A stretch of DNA of 50,272 nt from Pseudomonadota bacterium (GTDB lineage: Bacteria; Myxococcota_A; Polyangia; Polyangiales; Polyangiaceae). Positions 17,288 through 27,400 of this stretch are shown here, one piece after another. Both the position numbers and the translations under genes were made by a program. The stretch covers positions 1-50,272 of the forward strand of contig JAEWRL010000034.1 of assembly GCA_023398955.1 (NCBI GenBank), written 5' to 3'. The notes under the pieces were generated by a model. It made no database searches, was not told where the DNA came from, and saw nothing but the letters and a program-made list of their open reading frames with translations. Numbering within the stretch: position 1 is the first letter of the stretch; every line of letters starts with the position of its first letter.

Positions 17288-17509
17288 ATGTGGGACTTTT
17301 CCAAACTGCTGGGGTCACTCCTGGCCACAGCGGCCTATTCGGGCCTGGGGATCGTCATGTTCGCGGCGAGCTTTCTGCTAATCGCGTGGGTATCGCCGTT
17401 CTCGATCACCAAGGAAATCGAAGAGGACCAGAACACGTCATTGGCGCTACTGATTGGCGCGGTCATCATCGGGCTCAGCATCATTATCGCCGCGTCGATA
17501 TCCGGGTAG
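17288..17509 (+). CDS. Short DUF350-family membrane protein
   Basis: A 73-residue inner-membrane protein with two hydrophobic helices (about 8-35 and 50-72). The link between them, SPFSITKEIEEDQNTSLALLIGAVIIGLSI, matches the DUF350 pattern with conserved EI-E-D-N and GA-IIG. Family members often carry two such units; this has one. GGAGG lies 5 bases before the ATG. The biochemical role is not established for the family. It is followed after 70 bp by a membrane spermidine-synthase-like gene on the same strand; this pairing recurs, as I recall, in other bacteria, and suggests a membrane partner role. Confidence 0.85.
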   Translation: MWDFSKLLGSLLATAAYSGLGIVMFAASFLLIAWVSPFSITKEIEEDQNTSLALLIGAVIIGLSIIIAASISG

Positions 17510-17579
17510 GCCGAGAACGGGAGACGGACCGAGTGCGCCACCATCGCCCGCTGCCAGCGTACCCGACGAACGTCAGCTC

Positions 17580-19172
17580 ATGAGCAGCGCGGCGCCCGTT
17601 CCGACCGCGACGGCTCCCGACCCGGACCACGCTGCGCGCCACCGGCCGCCGTCGGCCCGCCTGTTGCTCTTCATGGTGCTCGTCATCGCCACGACCGGCC
17701 TCGTGTACGAGCTCGCGATGGCGACCGTTGCCAGCTATGTCCTGGGTGATTCGGTCCGGCAGTTCTCAACGATCATTGGCATCTACTTGTCTGCCCTGGG
17801 CCTTGGAGCCTACCTTTCCCGATTCGTCGAACGCGACTTGGAGCTCCGCTTCATCGACGTCGAGTTGGCTGCTGCGGTGGTCGGCGGTCTCAGCGCGCCG
17901 TTACTCTTTGCGGCCTTCGGGTTCACGTCAGCATTCCACGGCATCCTGTACCTGACCGTCCTCGCTGTTGGCGTATTGGTGGGAATCGAGCTGCCTCTGT
18001 TGATGCGGATACTTCGGCGCGACCTCGCCTTCAAGGACCTGGTCGCCAGAGCGCTGATGTATGATTACGTGGGGGCACTCGTCGGCTCCCTCGGGTTCTC
18101 GCTGGTGCTCATGCCGCGACTCGGCCTCGTCCGTACCTCTATTCTCTGTGGCATCCTCAACGCCCTTGTCGCCCTCGCGTCCACCTGGCTGCTCGTGCCG
18201 CGCAGCGTCGGACGCGGCCGCTCCCTGCGCATGGCCCGCGGCGGCGCCCTGTCGATCACCGTTCTTCTGGGCCTGGCGCTCGTGTTCGCTGAGCGGTTCC
18301 GCTCCTTTTCCGAGAACCGTGACCATGGCGCCACTCGCCTCTCGGTGCAATCCGAGTACCAGCGGATCACCCTCACCGACGAGGGAGGACGGCTCTCGCT
18401 TCACCTGAACGGCGCGCTACAGTTTTCGAGTGACGACGAGCGCCGGTATCATGAGGCGCTCGTCCACCCGGCGATGGGAGCGGGAGACAGCCGCCGCTCC
18501 GTGTTCATCGGGGGCGGCGGTGACGGGCTGGCTGCGCGCGAGGTCCTCCGCTGGCACGACGTCGGTCGCGTGGTGCTCGTGGACCTGGATGCAGAAGTCA
18601 CGTCGCTGGCGACGAGAGATCGTCGTCTCCGCGCCCTCAATGAGGACGCGCTCCGGGACCCGCGCGTCGTGGTCGCCAACGCCGATGCCATGCAGTGGCT
18701 CGCCGCTCGAGAAGACCTCTTCGACGTCGTCCTCTTCGACTTCCCCGATCCAAGTAGCTATAGCATCGGGAAGCTCTTCAGTTCGCGGATGTTTCGGCTC
18801 GCCGCGGCGCGCCTTGCACCAGGGGGCAGGCTCGCTATTCAGGCCACCTCCCCGCACGCCACGCGGAACGCCTATTGGTGCATCATCTCCACCATGGAAG
18901 CAGCCGGGCTCGAGGTAGCCCCCTACCGCCTGTTCGTGCCAAGCTTCGGGGAGTGGGGCTTCGCTCTCGCGACGACGAGCGGCAATCGACCTCTGCTAGG
19001 CGAGGAGCCGCCACCCGCGGCTTCCTACCTGTCACTCCAGGCGATCGGGATCCTGACCACGTTCTCACCCGACACGGACCGTGTCGCGGTCCGAACTCAA
19101 ACGCTGGAAGCCCAGGAGCTCGTGGGCTACTACTTGTCTGCGCAGGCACGCGGTCACCACGCGACGAACTGA
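17580..19172 (+). CDS. Membrane-bound spermidine-synthase-like protein
   Basis: An integral-membrane protein of the polyamine aminopropyltransferase family. The N-terminal half (about 28-240) has roughly seven hydrophobic helices. The C-terminal half is the Rossmann aminopropyltransferase or methyltransferase-like domain, with QFSSDDERRYHEALVHP (about 281-297), VFIGGGGDGLAAREV (about 308-322), VVLVDLD at 331-337 and the acidic FDFPDP segment with KLFSS. The usual substrate-binding acids are largely kept, but whether it makes spermidine, another polyamine or a modified lipid is unknown. The ATG at 17580 is used because the frame opening at 17454 overlaps DUF350 and adds a Ser/Pro-rich leader. 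Length 530. Confidence 0.87.
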   Translation: MSSAAPVPTATAPDPDHAARHRPPSARLLLFMVLVIATTGLVYELAMATVASYVLGDSVRQFSTIIGIYLSALGLGAYLSRFVERDLELRFIDVELAAAVVGGLSAPLLFAAFGFTSAFHGILYLTVLAVGVLVGIELPLLMRILRRDLAFKDLVARALMYDYVGALVGSLGFSLVLMPRLGLVRTSILCGILNALVALASTWLLVPRSVGRGRSLRMARGGALSITVLLGLALVFAERFRSFSENRDHGATRLSVQSEYQRITLTDEGGRLSLHLNGALQFSSDDERRYHEALVHPAMGAGDSRRSVFIGGGGDGLAAREVLRWHDVGRVVLVDLDAEVTSLATRDRRLRALNEDALRDPRVVVANADAMQWLAAREDLFDVVLFDFPDPSSYSIGKLFSSRMFRLAAARLAPGGRLAIQATSPHATRNAYWCIISTMEAAGLEVAPYRLFVPSFGEWGFALATTSGNRPLLGEEPPPAASYLSLQAIGILTTFSPDTDRVAVRTQTLEAQELVGYYLSAQARGHHATN

Positions 19173-19251
19173 CTCGCTGGCGCTGACAGGCAAGACGGGC
19201 CAGCATCCGTGCTCGAGTGTTCGTGCCGAAGAGCCAGGCGACCAACCGTGC

Positions 19252-20808
19252 TCAGAAGCCCGGGTCAGGCAGGGGGGGCGGCACGAAGGTGCTCCCGAGG
19301 GGCGCAGCGCCATCGATATCGCGCCTGTCTTTCCCGTTGGGCGTGCGCGCCAGCTCCCCGCCCCGCACCTTGCGCTTCGGCACGCCCTCTCCCTTCGCCC
19401 GAACTCGTTCGCTGGGCCCGGAGACGACGGGCGCAGCCCCTCCTTCTGGCAACCCTCCTCGTGCCGAGGGCTCGACGTTCCGAGCGGGCAGCGGCGAGGT
19501 CTCCAGTGCCGGCTCATTCTCCGGCGCGTTGGCGCTCGCTGGCGCGATGGGGCCAGCCACCTCCACCATCGGACGCCTTCGAGAGCCGAAAACCCCAACC
19601 ATCAGCGCCAATGCGACGACCAACGCCGCGACGAGAGTCCAACGCCAGCGCCCTTTGCCATTAGCGCGCAGCGCGGCGATACGCCCCCCCACAGAGCCCA
19701 GGGCCCCTCTGGGGGTACCTCCCAGATCGGGTCGGGTTACCGTCGTCGCCTGCTCCTCCGGATCCAGACGCGCTCGAGACGACAGCACGTTCTGAGCCCC
19801 GAAGGCGCGCTGGTCTGCGAGTCTGACTGCCTCTCGAAGAGCGGCGCGCCTCGCGTCGCCCCCTTCTCCGAACAGCTGCGACACGTACTTCCCGACATCC
19901 TCCGGTCGAACACGTGGCAAATCCCCGCTGATGAACAGGTCCTCCAACGCCGCTCCCATTTCCGATGCCGTTTGAAAGCGTTTCGAAGGATCGCGCTGCA
20001 GGGCCCGCAGCACGATCGCCTCCAGGCGCGCCGGATAGCCTCGGACGTGCGTGCTGGGTAGCGCCACCGGACGCTCCGAAATGATGTTCTGCAGCGTGGC
20101 GATGTCTGTCTCTCCGCGCAGGGGGTGTCTCCCCGTGGTCACCTGATAGAGCACGATTCCCATAGCAAAAAGGTCCGTGCGTCGATCGACAAGCATGCCG
20201 AGCGCCTGCTCGGGCGACATGTAGGGAGGCTTCCCCTTGACTTCACCAACGCTCGTGTTGGGGCTGCTGCGCCCGGCGGCTTTGGCAACACCGAAATCTA
20301 CAAGCTTTACGACACCGTCGTAGCCGACCAGGATATTCTGCGGGGAAATGTCGCGATGCACTAACCCGACAGGCTCTCCATACTCATCCTTCAGCTCGTG
20401 AACGGCATGGAGCCCGCTGCAAGCGTCCACGAGGACCTTGACCCCGATGGGCAGAGGGATTCCTCCCTGCTTGCTGGCTGCCCAGCGCACGGCGCTGAGT
20501 GGTTCGCCGTCCACCCACTCCATGACCAGATAGAGCAGCTCATCCTGCTCGCCGAGGTCGAGGATCTCAGCGACGTTCGGGTGGCGGATTCGGGACGCGA
20601 TGCTCGCCTCATCCAGGAACATCTGCTCGAACTGGGGTTCGTCCGATACCGTAGGGAGCATCGTCTTGACGGCGACAGTCTTGCTGAAGCCGTGCGACCC
20701 CTTCAACCGCGCTGCCCAGACGCTGGCCATGCCTCCCTGCGCAATTGGCACGAGGAACTCATAGCGCCCGACGGACTGTCCCGGCTGTATCTCTGCGACG
20801 GTCTTCAT
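19252..20808 (-). CDS. Transmembrane Ser/Thr protein kinase (Pkn2/Hanks type)
   Basis: Eukaryotic-type kinase: kinase domain about 16-290 in the cytoplasm, linker, one membrane helix (about 390-408) and a roughly 110-residue Pro/Ala/Gly-rich extracytoplasmic tail without a recognised sensor. Essential residues are intact: IAQGGMASV glycine loop (22-30), Lys48 in VAVKTM, VHRDISPQN with Asp153, and VDFGVAK with Asp171. The activation segment reads KGKPPYMSPEQAL. The His-Arg-Asp arginine marks it as an RD kinase. The ATG at 20808 gives a short N-terminal lead. It is divergent from the M16 peptidase pair (163 bp apart) and convergent with the spermidine-synthase-like gene. The substrates are unknown. 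Confidence 0.94.
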   Translation of the reverse strand: MKTVAEIQPGQSVGRYEFLVPIAQGGMASVWAARLKGSHGFSKTVAVKTMLPTVSDEPQFEQMFLDEASIASRIRHPNVAEILDLGEQDELLYLVMEWVDGEPLSAVRWAASKQGGIPLPIGVKVLVDACSGLHAVHELKDEYGEPVGLVHRDISPQNILVGYDGVVKLVDFGVAKAAGRSSPNTSVGEVKGKPPYMSPEQALGMLVDRRTDLFAMGIVLYQVTTGRHPLRGETDIATLQNIISERPVALPSTHVRGYPARLEAIVLRALQRDPSKRFQTASEMGAALEDLFISGDLPRVRPEDVGKYVSQLFGEGGDARRAALREAVRLADQRAFGAQNVLSSRARLDPEEQATTVTRPDLGGTPRGALGSVGGRIAALRANGKGRWRWTLVAALVVALALMVGVFGSRRRPMVEVAGPIAPASANAPENEPALETSPLPARNVEPSARGGLPEGGAAPVVSGPSERVRAKGEGVPKRKVRGGELARTPNGKDRRDIDGAAPLGSTFVPPPLPDPGF

Positions 20809-20971
20809 GAACGGCGAGCCCGCACCCTACCAGAGGGTGAGCGTATCATGATGCACTTGACGCGCATTTCCAGTTTCGCCGTAACGGGCACCCAGACACC
20901 GATGTAGGACAAGGTGTCTTCCATCCACTAAACCGCTGACGCGCGAAGCGTTCTTCGCTAAGTGCTGAGTC

Positions 20972-22396
20972 ATGCGAGTGCCAAGGATGAGCGTTGTGCT
21001 GGGGGCGCTGCTCGTGTTGCTGCTCTCGGTGCGGGGAGAAGCCGCCGTAAACGACACCGCGGCTGCCCCTTCGGCCAATGACGATCCGGCGCGGCGCGCC
21101 ATGCAGCAACTCGCGCTGTCGATCCAGCGCTTCACGTTGCCCAATGGCCTGCGCGTCGTGTTCAACGTCGACAGCTCGTCACCGACCGTCGCGGTCAGCG
21201 TCACCTACGACGTTGGCTCGAGAAACGAGCAGCGAGGGCGCAGCGGTTTCGCCCACCTTTTCGAACACATGATGTTTCAGGGGAGCCGCAACGTGAAGAA
21301 GGGCGAGCATTTCACGCTGCTCGCCGCGCGTGGCGGGGAGCTGAACGGCACGACTTCCGCCGACAGGACCAACTACTTCGAGGTGGTGCCGTTGAACGAG
21401 CTTGCCCTTGCCCTGTGGCTCGAGGCTGACCGAATGCGGTGGCTTGACGTAACCCCCGAGAACTTCGAGAACCAGCGCAGGGTAGTCCAGGAGGAGTATC
21501 GGATGCGGGTTGCAAACGCCGCCTACCGTCCCGCCATGATGCGCCTCGAAGAGGTGACCTACCAAGACTACTGGCCCTATGCGCACCCAACGATCGGCTC
21601 GATGTCGGACCTGGACTCCGCCCGGTTCGAATGGGTCCAGGATTTTCACGCCCAGTATTACGCGCCGAACAACGCCGTGTTGACGGTCGCGGGAAACTTC
21701 GACCGCGACGAGACGGCGATGCTCATCGAGGAGTACTTCGGCAGTATTCCGAGGAACGACGGCCCTCCGCCCTTCGATCCTCCGCCCGCGCCGCCGCCAC
21801 CAGACGTGCAACGCTTGCTGGCGGTCCAGGATGCAAACGCCAAGACGCCGGGGCTGTTCTATGGCTGGTTGATCCCACCCACGATGACCGAAGAGCACTA
21901 TGCGCTGGAGATGGCTTCTCTATTGCTCACGGATGGCGAGAGCTCCGTACTTCACCAAGAGCTGGTTCGGGCGAACCCGGTGGCGCGTGAAGTAGGCAGC
22001 TGGACATTCGATCGGCGCGGCCCGGACATGTTGACCGTCATGGCGCTTCTGACGCAGGAGGCCAGCCCGGTCCAAGTCCGCGAACACATCGAGCGGGCAC
22101 TGGCGCGCCTAGCGCGAGATCCAGTGAGTGACAGGCAGCTGCAGCGGGTCCGGAACCGCATCCGCTCCCATTTCCTGTTCCGCCTCCAGAGCAACATGAC
22201 CCGAGCCGTCGAACTCGGCGAGTTCGAGCTGCTCTGGGGCGACGCGCGGCTGCTGACCCGACAGCTCGACGGCTATCTCCGGGTCAGTGCCGAAGACATC
22301 CGGAATGCAGTGAGAAGCCACCTTCGACCCTCCGCCGCCTCGGTCGTGGAGGTCGTGCCGGCCGAGTCCGATAGCTCACAGGAGAGTCGCCAATGA
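20972..22396 (+). CDS. M16 zinc peptidase, catalytic subunit, secreted
   Basis: Pitrilysin/M16-family metallopeptidase. The 474-residue product has a signal peptide (MSVVLGALLVLLLSVRGEA). The inverted zinc site HxxEH is intact as His95-Leu-Phe-Glu98-His99, and the third ligand Glu175 lies 76 residues further in VVQEEYRMR, the textbook spacing. GGELNGTTSADRTNYFEVVP and a C-terminal M16 half-domain (FYGWLIPP onward) complete the fold. It is expected to act as a two-chain peptidase with the downstream partner, in the periplasm. Its stop overlaps the next start (ATGA), so the two subunits are translationally coupled. Confidence 0.93.
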   Translation: MRVPRMSVVLGALLVLLLSVRGEAAVNDTAAAPSANDDPARRAMQQLALSIQRFTLPNGLRVVFNVDSSSPTVAVSVTYDVGSRNEQRGRSGFAHLFEHMMFQGSRNVKKGEHFTLLAARGGELNGTTSADRTNYFEVVPLNELALALWLEADRMRWLDVTPENFENQRRVVQEEYRMRVANAAYRPAMMRLEEVTYQDYWPYAHPTIGSMSDLDSARFEWVQDFHAQYYAPNNAVLTVAGNFDRDETAMLIEEYFGSIPRNDGPPPFDPPPAPPPPDVQRLLAVQDANAKTPGLFYGWLIPPTMTEEHYALEMASLLLTDGESSVLHQELVRANPVAREVGSWTFDRRGPDMLTVMALLTQEASPVQVREHIERALARLARDPVSDRQLQRVRNRIRSHFLFRLQSNMTRAVELGEFELLWGDARLLTRQLDGYLRVSAEDIRNAVRSHLRPSAASVVEVVPAESDSSQESRQ

Positions 22397-23961
22397 GATC
22401 CAGGGTCCGACTCGAAGCGGCGGCTGCCGCCGTACTGACCTTCGCCTTGTCGCTACTTGCCGGCTGCGGCGCCCCCGGGACGGACGTCCGGGCTCCGACT
22501 GCCGACACGGGGGGCGACGTGAGCGACACGGCCCCAATGGGCCCCCCTCCACCGCCTCCTCTGGCGAGTCCCCCCGAGTCGGGGCTCGCCCCAGACGGGC
22601 TCCTCCCCGAGGTGCTCGACGACTCGCTGAGCAATGGGCTTCGGCTTCGCACGGTGCAGCGCGCTGGCCTGCCCCTGGTGCAACTCGAGCTGGTGGTGCT
22701 CTCGGGCACCGAAACCGATCGCGAGGACAGGGGAGTGAGCCGCTTGACCGCTGGACTGCTCAAGGATGGTGGCGCGGGACCTTGGACCAGCCGCCAACTC
22801 GTCGAGCACGCCGAATCGTTGGGCGCCAGCCTCGACATCTCCGCCGAGTTCGACCGAACCGTGCTTTCGTTGGCGGTCACCACACAGCACCTCGCCGCCG
22901 CGATGGATGTCCTGGCCGCACTAGCTCGACGGCCGCGCTTCGACGGCGCCGAGTTTCTCAAGCTGAAGGAGAGGGAGATCGAACGGGTCTCCAGCCTCGC
23001 CAAGACGAGCGGCACCTGGGGGGCCAAGATGGTCCTCTATCGCGAGCTCTACGAGCTGCCCACGGGTGCTCACCCGTACGCCGCGTATGACTCGACCCCC
23101 GATGCGATCCGGCAGCTTCAGCTCATGGATTCGCGCCAGTGGCATGCCGCCCATTTCGTGCCAGAGAACGCAGTGCTCGTTGCAGCTGGCGCGGTGAGTC
23201 GAGAGGAAATCCGCGCCGAGGCCGAGCGGGCCTTCGGAACCTGGAAGGGCGCGGCACCGGAACCAGTGGGGTACCCCACTCCGCTCCCACCGAGGTCATT
23301 GGAGATCCACGTCGTCGACAGGCCTGGAAGCCAACAAAGCGAGGTCCATGTAGGCCTCCTCGGTCCGGCTCGACACTCCGAAGACTGGGTCGAGCTGGAG
23401 GTCGCCAACCAGCTGCTTGGTGGCGGGGTCGCGGGACGGCTGTTCTTGGATGTGCGCGAGAAGCGCTCCCTGGCATACCGCACAGGCTCCGCCGTCCAGG
23501 AGCTGGCCCACGGCCCTGTCTCCATCTTCCTGAGCGCGGGCACCCGCACCGAGCGCGCTCCCGAGGCGCTCTCGGCACTGCTCGAGCATATTGATCGCCT
23601 GCGCACCGAGGCAGCTAGTCCCGTCGAAACAGAGCTTGCGACCAGGTACTTGGCAGATGGCTTCTTGGTGCGCACCGAAACGATTGGGGCACTCGCGGCG
23701 CTGGCGACCAAGATCGTCGTGCTCGGTCTACCTCTCGACTACCACGACCAGTTCAGAGCATCTGTGCGGCAGGTTTCTCGGGAGGCGCTGCAGAGAACCG
23801 CTCGGCGCTATTTCGCGCGCGACAAGGCAGTCGCTGTCGTCGCTGGCGATGCGGCGCGGCTGGTTGCCCCCTTGAGTCGCATCGCACCAGTGGCAGTGGT
23901 CGACCCGCGAGAGGGTTTCACCATTGAGCGGCGTGTTCCCTATGGCCCGGTCGGTGAGTAG
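22393..23961 (+). CDS. M16-like lipoprotein, non-catalytic partner subunit
   Basis: The second chain of the M16 pair. The 522-residue product has a lipoprotein signal (LSLLAGC, Cys about 25) and a Pro-rich spacer (PMGPPPPPPLASPPESG), then two M16-like half-domains. At the position of HxxEH it reads SRLTAGLLKDG, so zinc ligands are absent, as in the non-catalytic subunit of mitochondrial processing peptidase. It likely contributes the R/Y substrate-binding side of the chamber and anchors the complex to a membrane. The C-terminal M16 half contains GGGVAGRLFLDVREKRSLAYRTGS, typical of the family. Confidence 0.9.
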   Translation: MRSRVRLEAAAAAVLTFALSLLAGCGAPGTDVRAPTADTGGDVSDTAPMGPPPPPPLASPPESGLAPDGLLPEVLDDSLSNGLRLRTVQRAGLPLVQLELVVLSGTETDREDRGVSRLTAGLLKDGGAGPWTSRQLVEHAESLGASLDISAEFDRTVLSLAVTTQHLAAAMDVLAALARRPRFDGAEFLKLKEREIERVSSLAKTSGTWGAKMVLYRELYELPTGAHPYAAYDSTPDAIRQLQLMDSRQWHAAHFVPENAVLVAAGAVSREEIRAEAERAFGTWKGAAPEPVGYPTPLPPRSLEIHVVDRPGSQQSEVHVGLLGPARHSEDWVELEVANQLLGGGVAGRLFLDVREKRSLAYRTGSAVQELAHGPVSIFLSAGTRTERAPEALSALLEHIDRLRTEAASPVETELATRYLADGFLVRTETIGALAALATKIVVLGLPLDYHDQFRASVRQVSREALQRTARRYFARDKAVAVVAGDAARLVAPLSRIAPVAVVDPREGFTIERRVPYGPVGE

Positions 23962-24100
23962 GTCCGAGCGCCCGTACGTCCCAAGGCACAACATTTCCGC
24001 TTCTGCTGCAAGGGCCCCGTCGACAAGGTGTTGGTTTGGTGGGGACAACTGGTTGCTGCTCGGTGGAGTTCTTGTGTTCAGTTACCGCCCGGGCCGTTCA

Positions 24101-24353
24101 GGTGGCGCATAAGTTCAGTACCCATGCGCACTTAGCCAATGTGGGGCGCCACCCCTTGTGGTTTTTGGTTGCGGCACCACAACTTGTTGGGGTAAGGCTC
24201 CGTTCCACACCGACCCCGGGGCGCTGTTCATCGGCGCAGGTAGGCACGCGATTGCACCTACTGAACGCTTCTGGGACGGCGTGAACAATTGGTACTGGTC
24301 CAGCAGTCGGGACAGTAAGGCATTCGCAAGAATGCGGCCGGGGCGACTCCCCG
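24101..24353 (+). ncRNA. Densely structured noncoding leader upstream of nrdJ
   Basis: The 474 bp between the M16 pair and nrdJ has no credible reading frame but at least seven ordered pairings: 24101-24108 with 24146-24153 (8 bp, GGTGGCGC/GCGCCACC) enclosing 24110-24114 with 24130-24134 (TAAGT/ACTTA); 24156-24162 with 24176-24182 (TTGTGGT/ACCACAA); 24240-24244 with 24257-24261 (GTAGG/CCTAC); 24293-24301 with 24309-24317 (9 positions, one G-A mismatch); 24320-24325 with 24330-24335, a 6-bp stem capped by a GCAA tetraloop; and 24339-24343 with 24349-24353 (CGGGG/CCCCG). It ends 82 bases before the nrdJ ATG. It may be a cis-regulatory leader of nrdJ. The full extent and strand are inferred from position; no transcript evidence is available. 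Confidence 0.5.
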
Positions 24354-24435
24354 CACGAGCAGCAGAATTCTAAGGGTGGTGGTGCTGGCGGACGAGGATT
24401 GCCTACGGCACCCATTGATCAGGAGAGGTCATCGA

Positions 24436-27400
24436 ATGTCGCAGTCCACGATCTTCGGCGAGCAGAGCCAGGAGTCCAAGAACGGGAAGCAAGGAGCAAA
24501 GAGCCGCAGGCCTGCCAAGAAGGGCGGCCTCTCCGTTCCGCGCCGCTACACCGATCCATCCAGAGACCCGAACGACGACGTGGTCTGGGAACGCCGGACC
24601 AGCGTCATCACCAACCCCGACGGCAGCGTCGTCTTCAAGATGGAAGGCGCCGAAGTGCCGGCTGGCTGGTCTCAGCTCGCTACGGACATCGCTGTATCGA
24701 AGTACTTCCGTAAGGCTGGTCTCCACGGCGACGCTGGCGCCTCGGAAACGAGCGTTCGGCAGGTGGTTCATCGAATTGCGCGGACCATTCGCAGCGCTGG
24801 CGAACGCTCCGGCGGCTACTTCAAGACGATCAAGGACGCCGATGCTTTCGAGGCTGAACTCGGATGGCTCCTCACGAACCAGTACGGCGCGTTCAACTCG
24901 CCCGTATGGTTCAACTGTGGCTTGTTTCATGAGTACGGGATCGAGGGCTCCGGCGGCAACTGGTTCTGGAATCCAGAGACCGACAGAGTGGAGGAGACCA
25001 CGACGGCTTACGAGCATCCTCAGTGCTCAGCCTGCTTCATCCAGGCGGTCCAGGATGACCTCATGTCCATCTACGACCTGGTGAAGAGCGAAGCACGCCT
25101 CTTCAAGTATGGCTCCGGCACCGGAAGCAACTTCAGCACCATTCGCGGAAAGCAGGAGAAGCTCTCCGGAGGCGGCACCTCCAGCGGTTTGATGAGTTTC
25201 CTCGAAGTATTCGATCGCGCCGCTGGCGCTACCAAGAGCGGAGGAACGACACGTCGCGCGGCGAAGATGGTCTGTCTCGATATGGATCATCCCGAGATAG
25301 TCGACTTCATTCAGTGGAAGGTTCGCGAGGAGCAGAAGGCTAGGGCCCTCATGGCTGGTGGGTACGAGAGCGACTTCAACGGAGAGGCATATCGTACGGT
25401 CAGCGGTCAGAATTCGAACAACTCCGTTCGGGTCACGGATGATTTCATGAGCGCTGCCCTCAGCGGCGGCAAATGGCAGACGCGCGCCCGCACGAGCGGT
25501 CAGGTCGTGGACACCTACGAGGCATCCGAGCTCTGGCGAATGATCGCGGAGAGCGCGTGGTCCTGTGCCGACCCCGGAGTCCAATACGACACGACCATCA
25601 ACCGCTGGCACACTTGCCCCAACTCCGGTCCGATCAATGCCTCGAACCCGTGCTCGGAATACATGTTCCTCGATGACAGTGCCTGTAACTTGTCGTCGCT
25701 CAACCTAACGAAGTTCCTTCGCGACGACGGCTCATTCGACGTCGATGGCTATCGTCACGCGGTCGAAATATTCTTCATTGCACAGGAGATCCTGGTCGAT
25801 TTCTCTGCCTATCCGACACCTGGCATCGCCAAGCACTCGCACGAGTATCGTCCTCTGGGACTGGGCTACGCGAACCTGGGCACTCTCCTGATGATCCTCG
25901 GCATCCCCTATGATTCGAACAAGGGGCGGGCGGTCGCCGGAGCGTTGACGGGAATCCTGTGCGGCCACGCCTATGCCACGAGTGCGCGGATGGCAGCGTC
26001 GAAGGGACCTTTCGAGGGATACGGAAAGAACCGGGAGCCCATGCAGCGAGTCATGCAAATGCATCGCGACGCTGCCTATGCCCTGGATCGGGACGAGTGC
26101 CCCGAGCAGCTCTGGCGTGCCGCCTGCGAGGACTGGGACGACGTCGTAACGATTGGCGGCGAGCACGGGTTCCGAAATGCTCAAGCCACGGTGTTGGCCC
26201 CAACCGGCACTATCGGTCTGCTGATGGACTGCGACACAACGGGTATCGAACCGGACTTCGCTTTGGTGAAGTTCAAGAAGCTCGCGGGCGGAGGCTACTT
26301 CAAGATAGTCAACCAATCGGTGCCGGTCGCGCTGAGGCGCCTCGGGTACACTGAGGCCCAGATTCAGGAGATCGTGGCATTCGTCTCGGGCACGAACACG
26401 TTGCTGGGAGCTCCGCACGTCAATCGAACGTCCCTGCGCGAGCGGGGTCTCACGGACGAAGAGCTCTCGAGCATCGAAGCTGCCATTCCTAGCGTGTTCG
26501 ACCTGAACCTGGCATTCGCCCCATGGGTGCTTGGGAAGGGCGCCTACCAGCGGCTTGGGGTGGACGCATCGAGAATGGCCCAACCGGGGTTCTCGCTGCT
26601 CAAACACTTTGGGTTCAGCGCTGCGCAGATTGCTGAAGCCAACGAAACTATCGTAGGGCGGATGACCATCGAGGGAGCGCCGCACTTGCGTCCCGAGCAT
26701 CTGCCGGTATTCGACTGCGCCAATCGATGTGGCAAGACGGGCAAGCGCTACTTGCCCGCGATGGCGCACATTCGCATGATGGCCGCCGCCCAGCCATTTC
26801 TTTCTGGCGCGATCAGCAAAACCGTCAACCTCCCCAATGAGGCGTCGGTCGATGACGTGCGCGAAATCTACGAGCAAGGCTTCAAGCTCGGACTCAAGGC
26901 CGTAGCGCTCTACCGTGATGGCTGCAAGGCGTCGCAGCCACTGTCGACATCGAGTTCGGACACCAAGCAGGAAGAACCAACCGCTGCGAAGGCCGCCGTC
27001 GGGCCAGCAGGGGAGAAGGCGACTCACCCCGAGGGTGCGCGGGTACGCCTGCCGAAGAAGCGGCGAGGGTTCACCCAGGAGGCTCATGTCGGAGGGCACA
27101 AGGTCTTCCTTCGAACAGGAGAGTACGAAGACGGCACCTTGGGCGAGATCTTCATCGACATGCACAAGGAAGGCGCGGCATTCCGCTCGCTGATGAACTG
27201 CTTCGCGATGGCCGTCTCGGTGGGGCTCCAGTACGGAGTACCGCTCGACACCTACGTCGAGCAGTTCACCTTTACCAGATTCGAACCCCACGGCGTCGTC
27301 TCTGGTCACCCGAACATCAAGTTCGCCACCTCGATCGTGGACTATATATTCCGTGTTCTCGGGGTTGAGTACCTGAAGCGCTATGACTTCGCCCAAGTGA

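Noticed and set aside
24141..24167. Intrinsic terminator of the M16 pair
   Set aside because: A GGGG/CCCC hairpin followed by a few T residues is possible, but the same bases form the 8-bp stem of the leader structure, so it was not listed separately.
24000..24435. Cobalamin riboswitch before nrdJ
   Set aside because: A weak B12-box-like string (AGTCGGGACAG near 24306) is present, but the other core elements of the riboswitch are not, and B12-dependent enzymes are not its usual targets.
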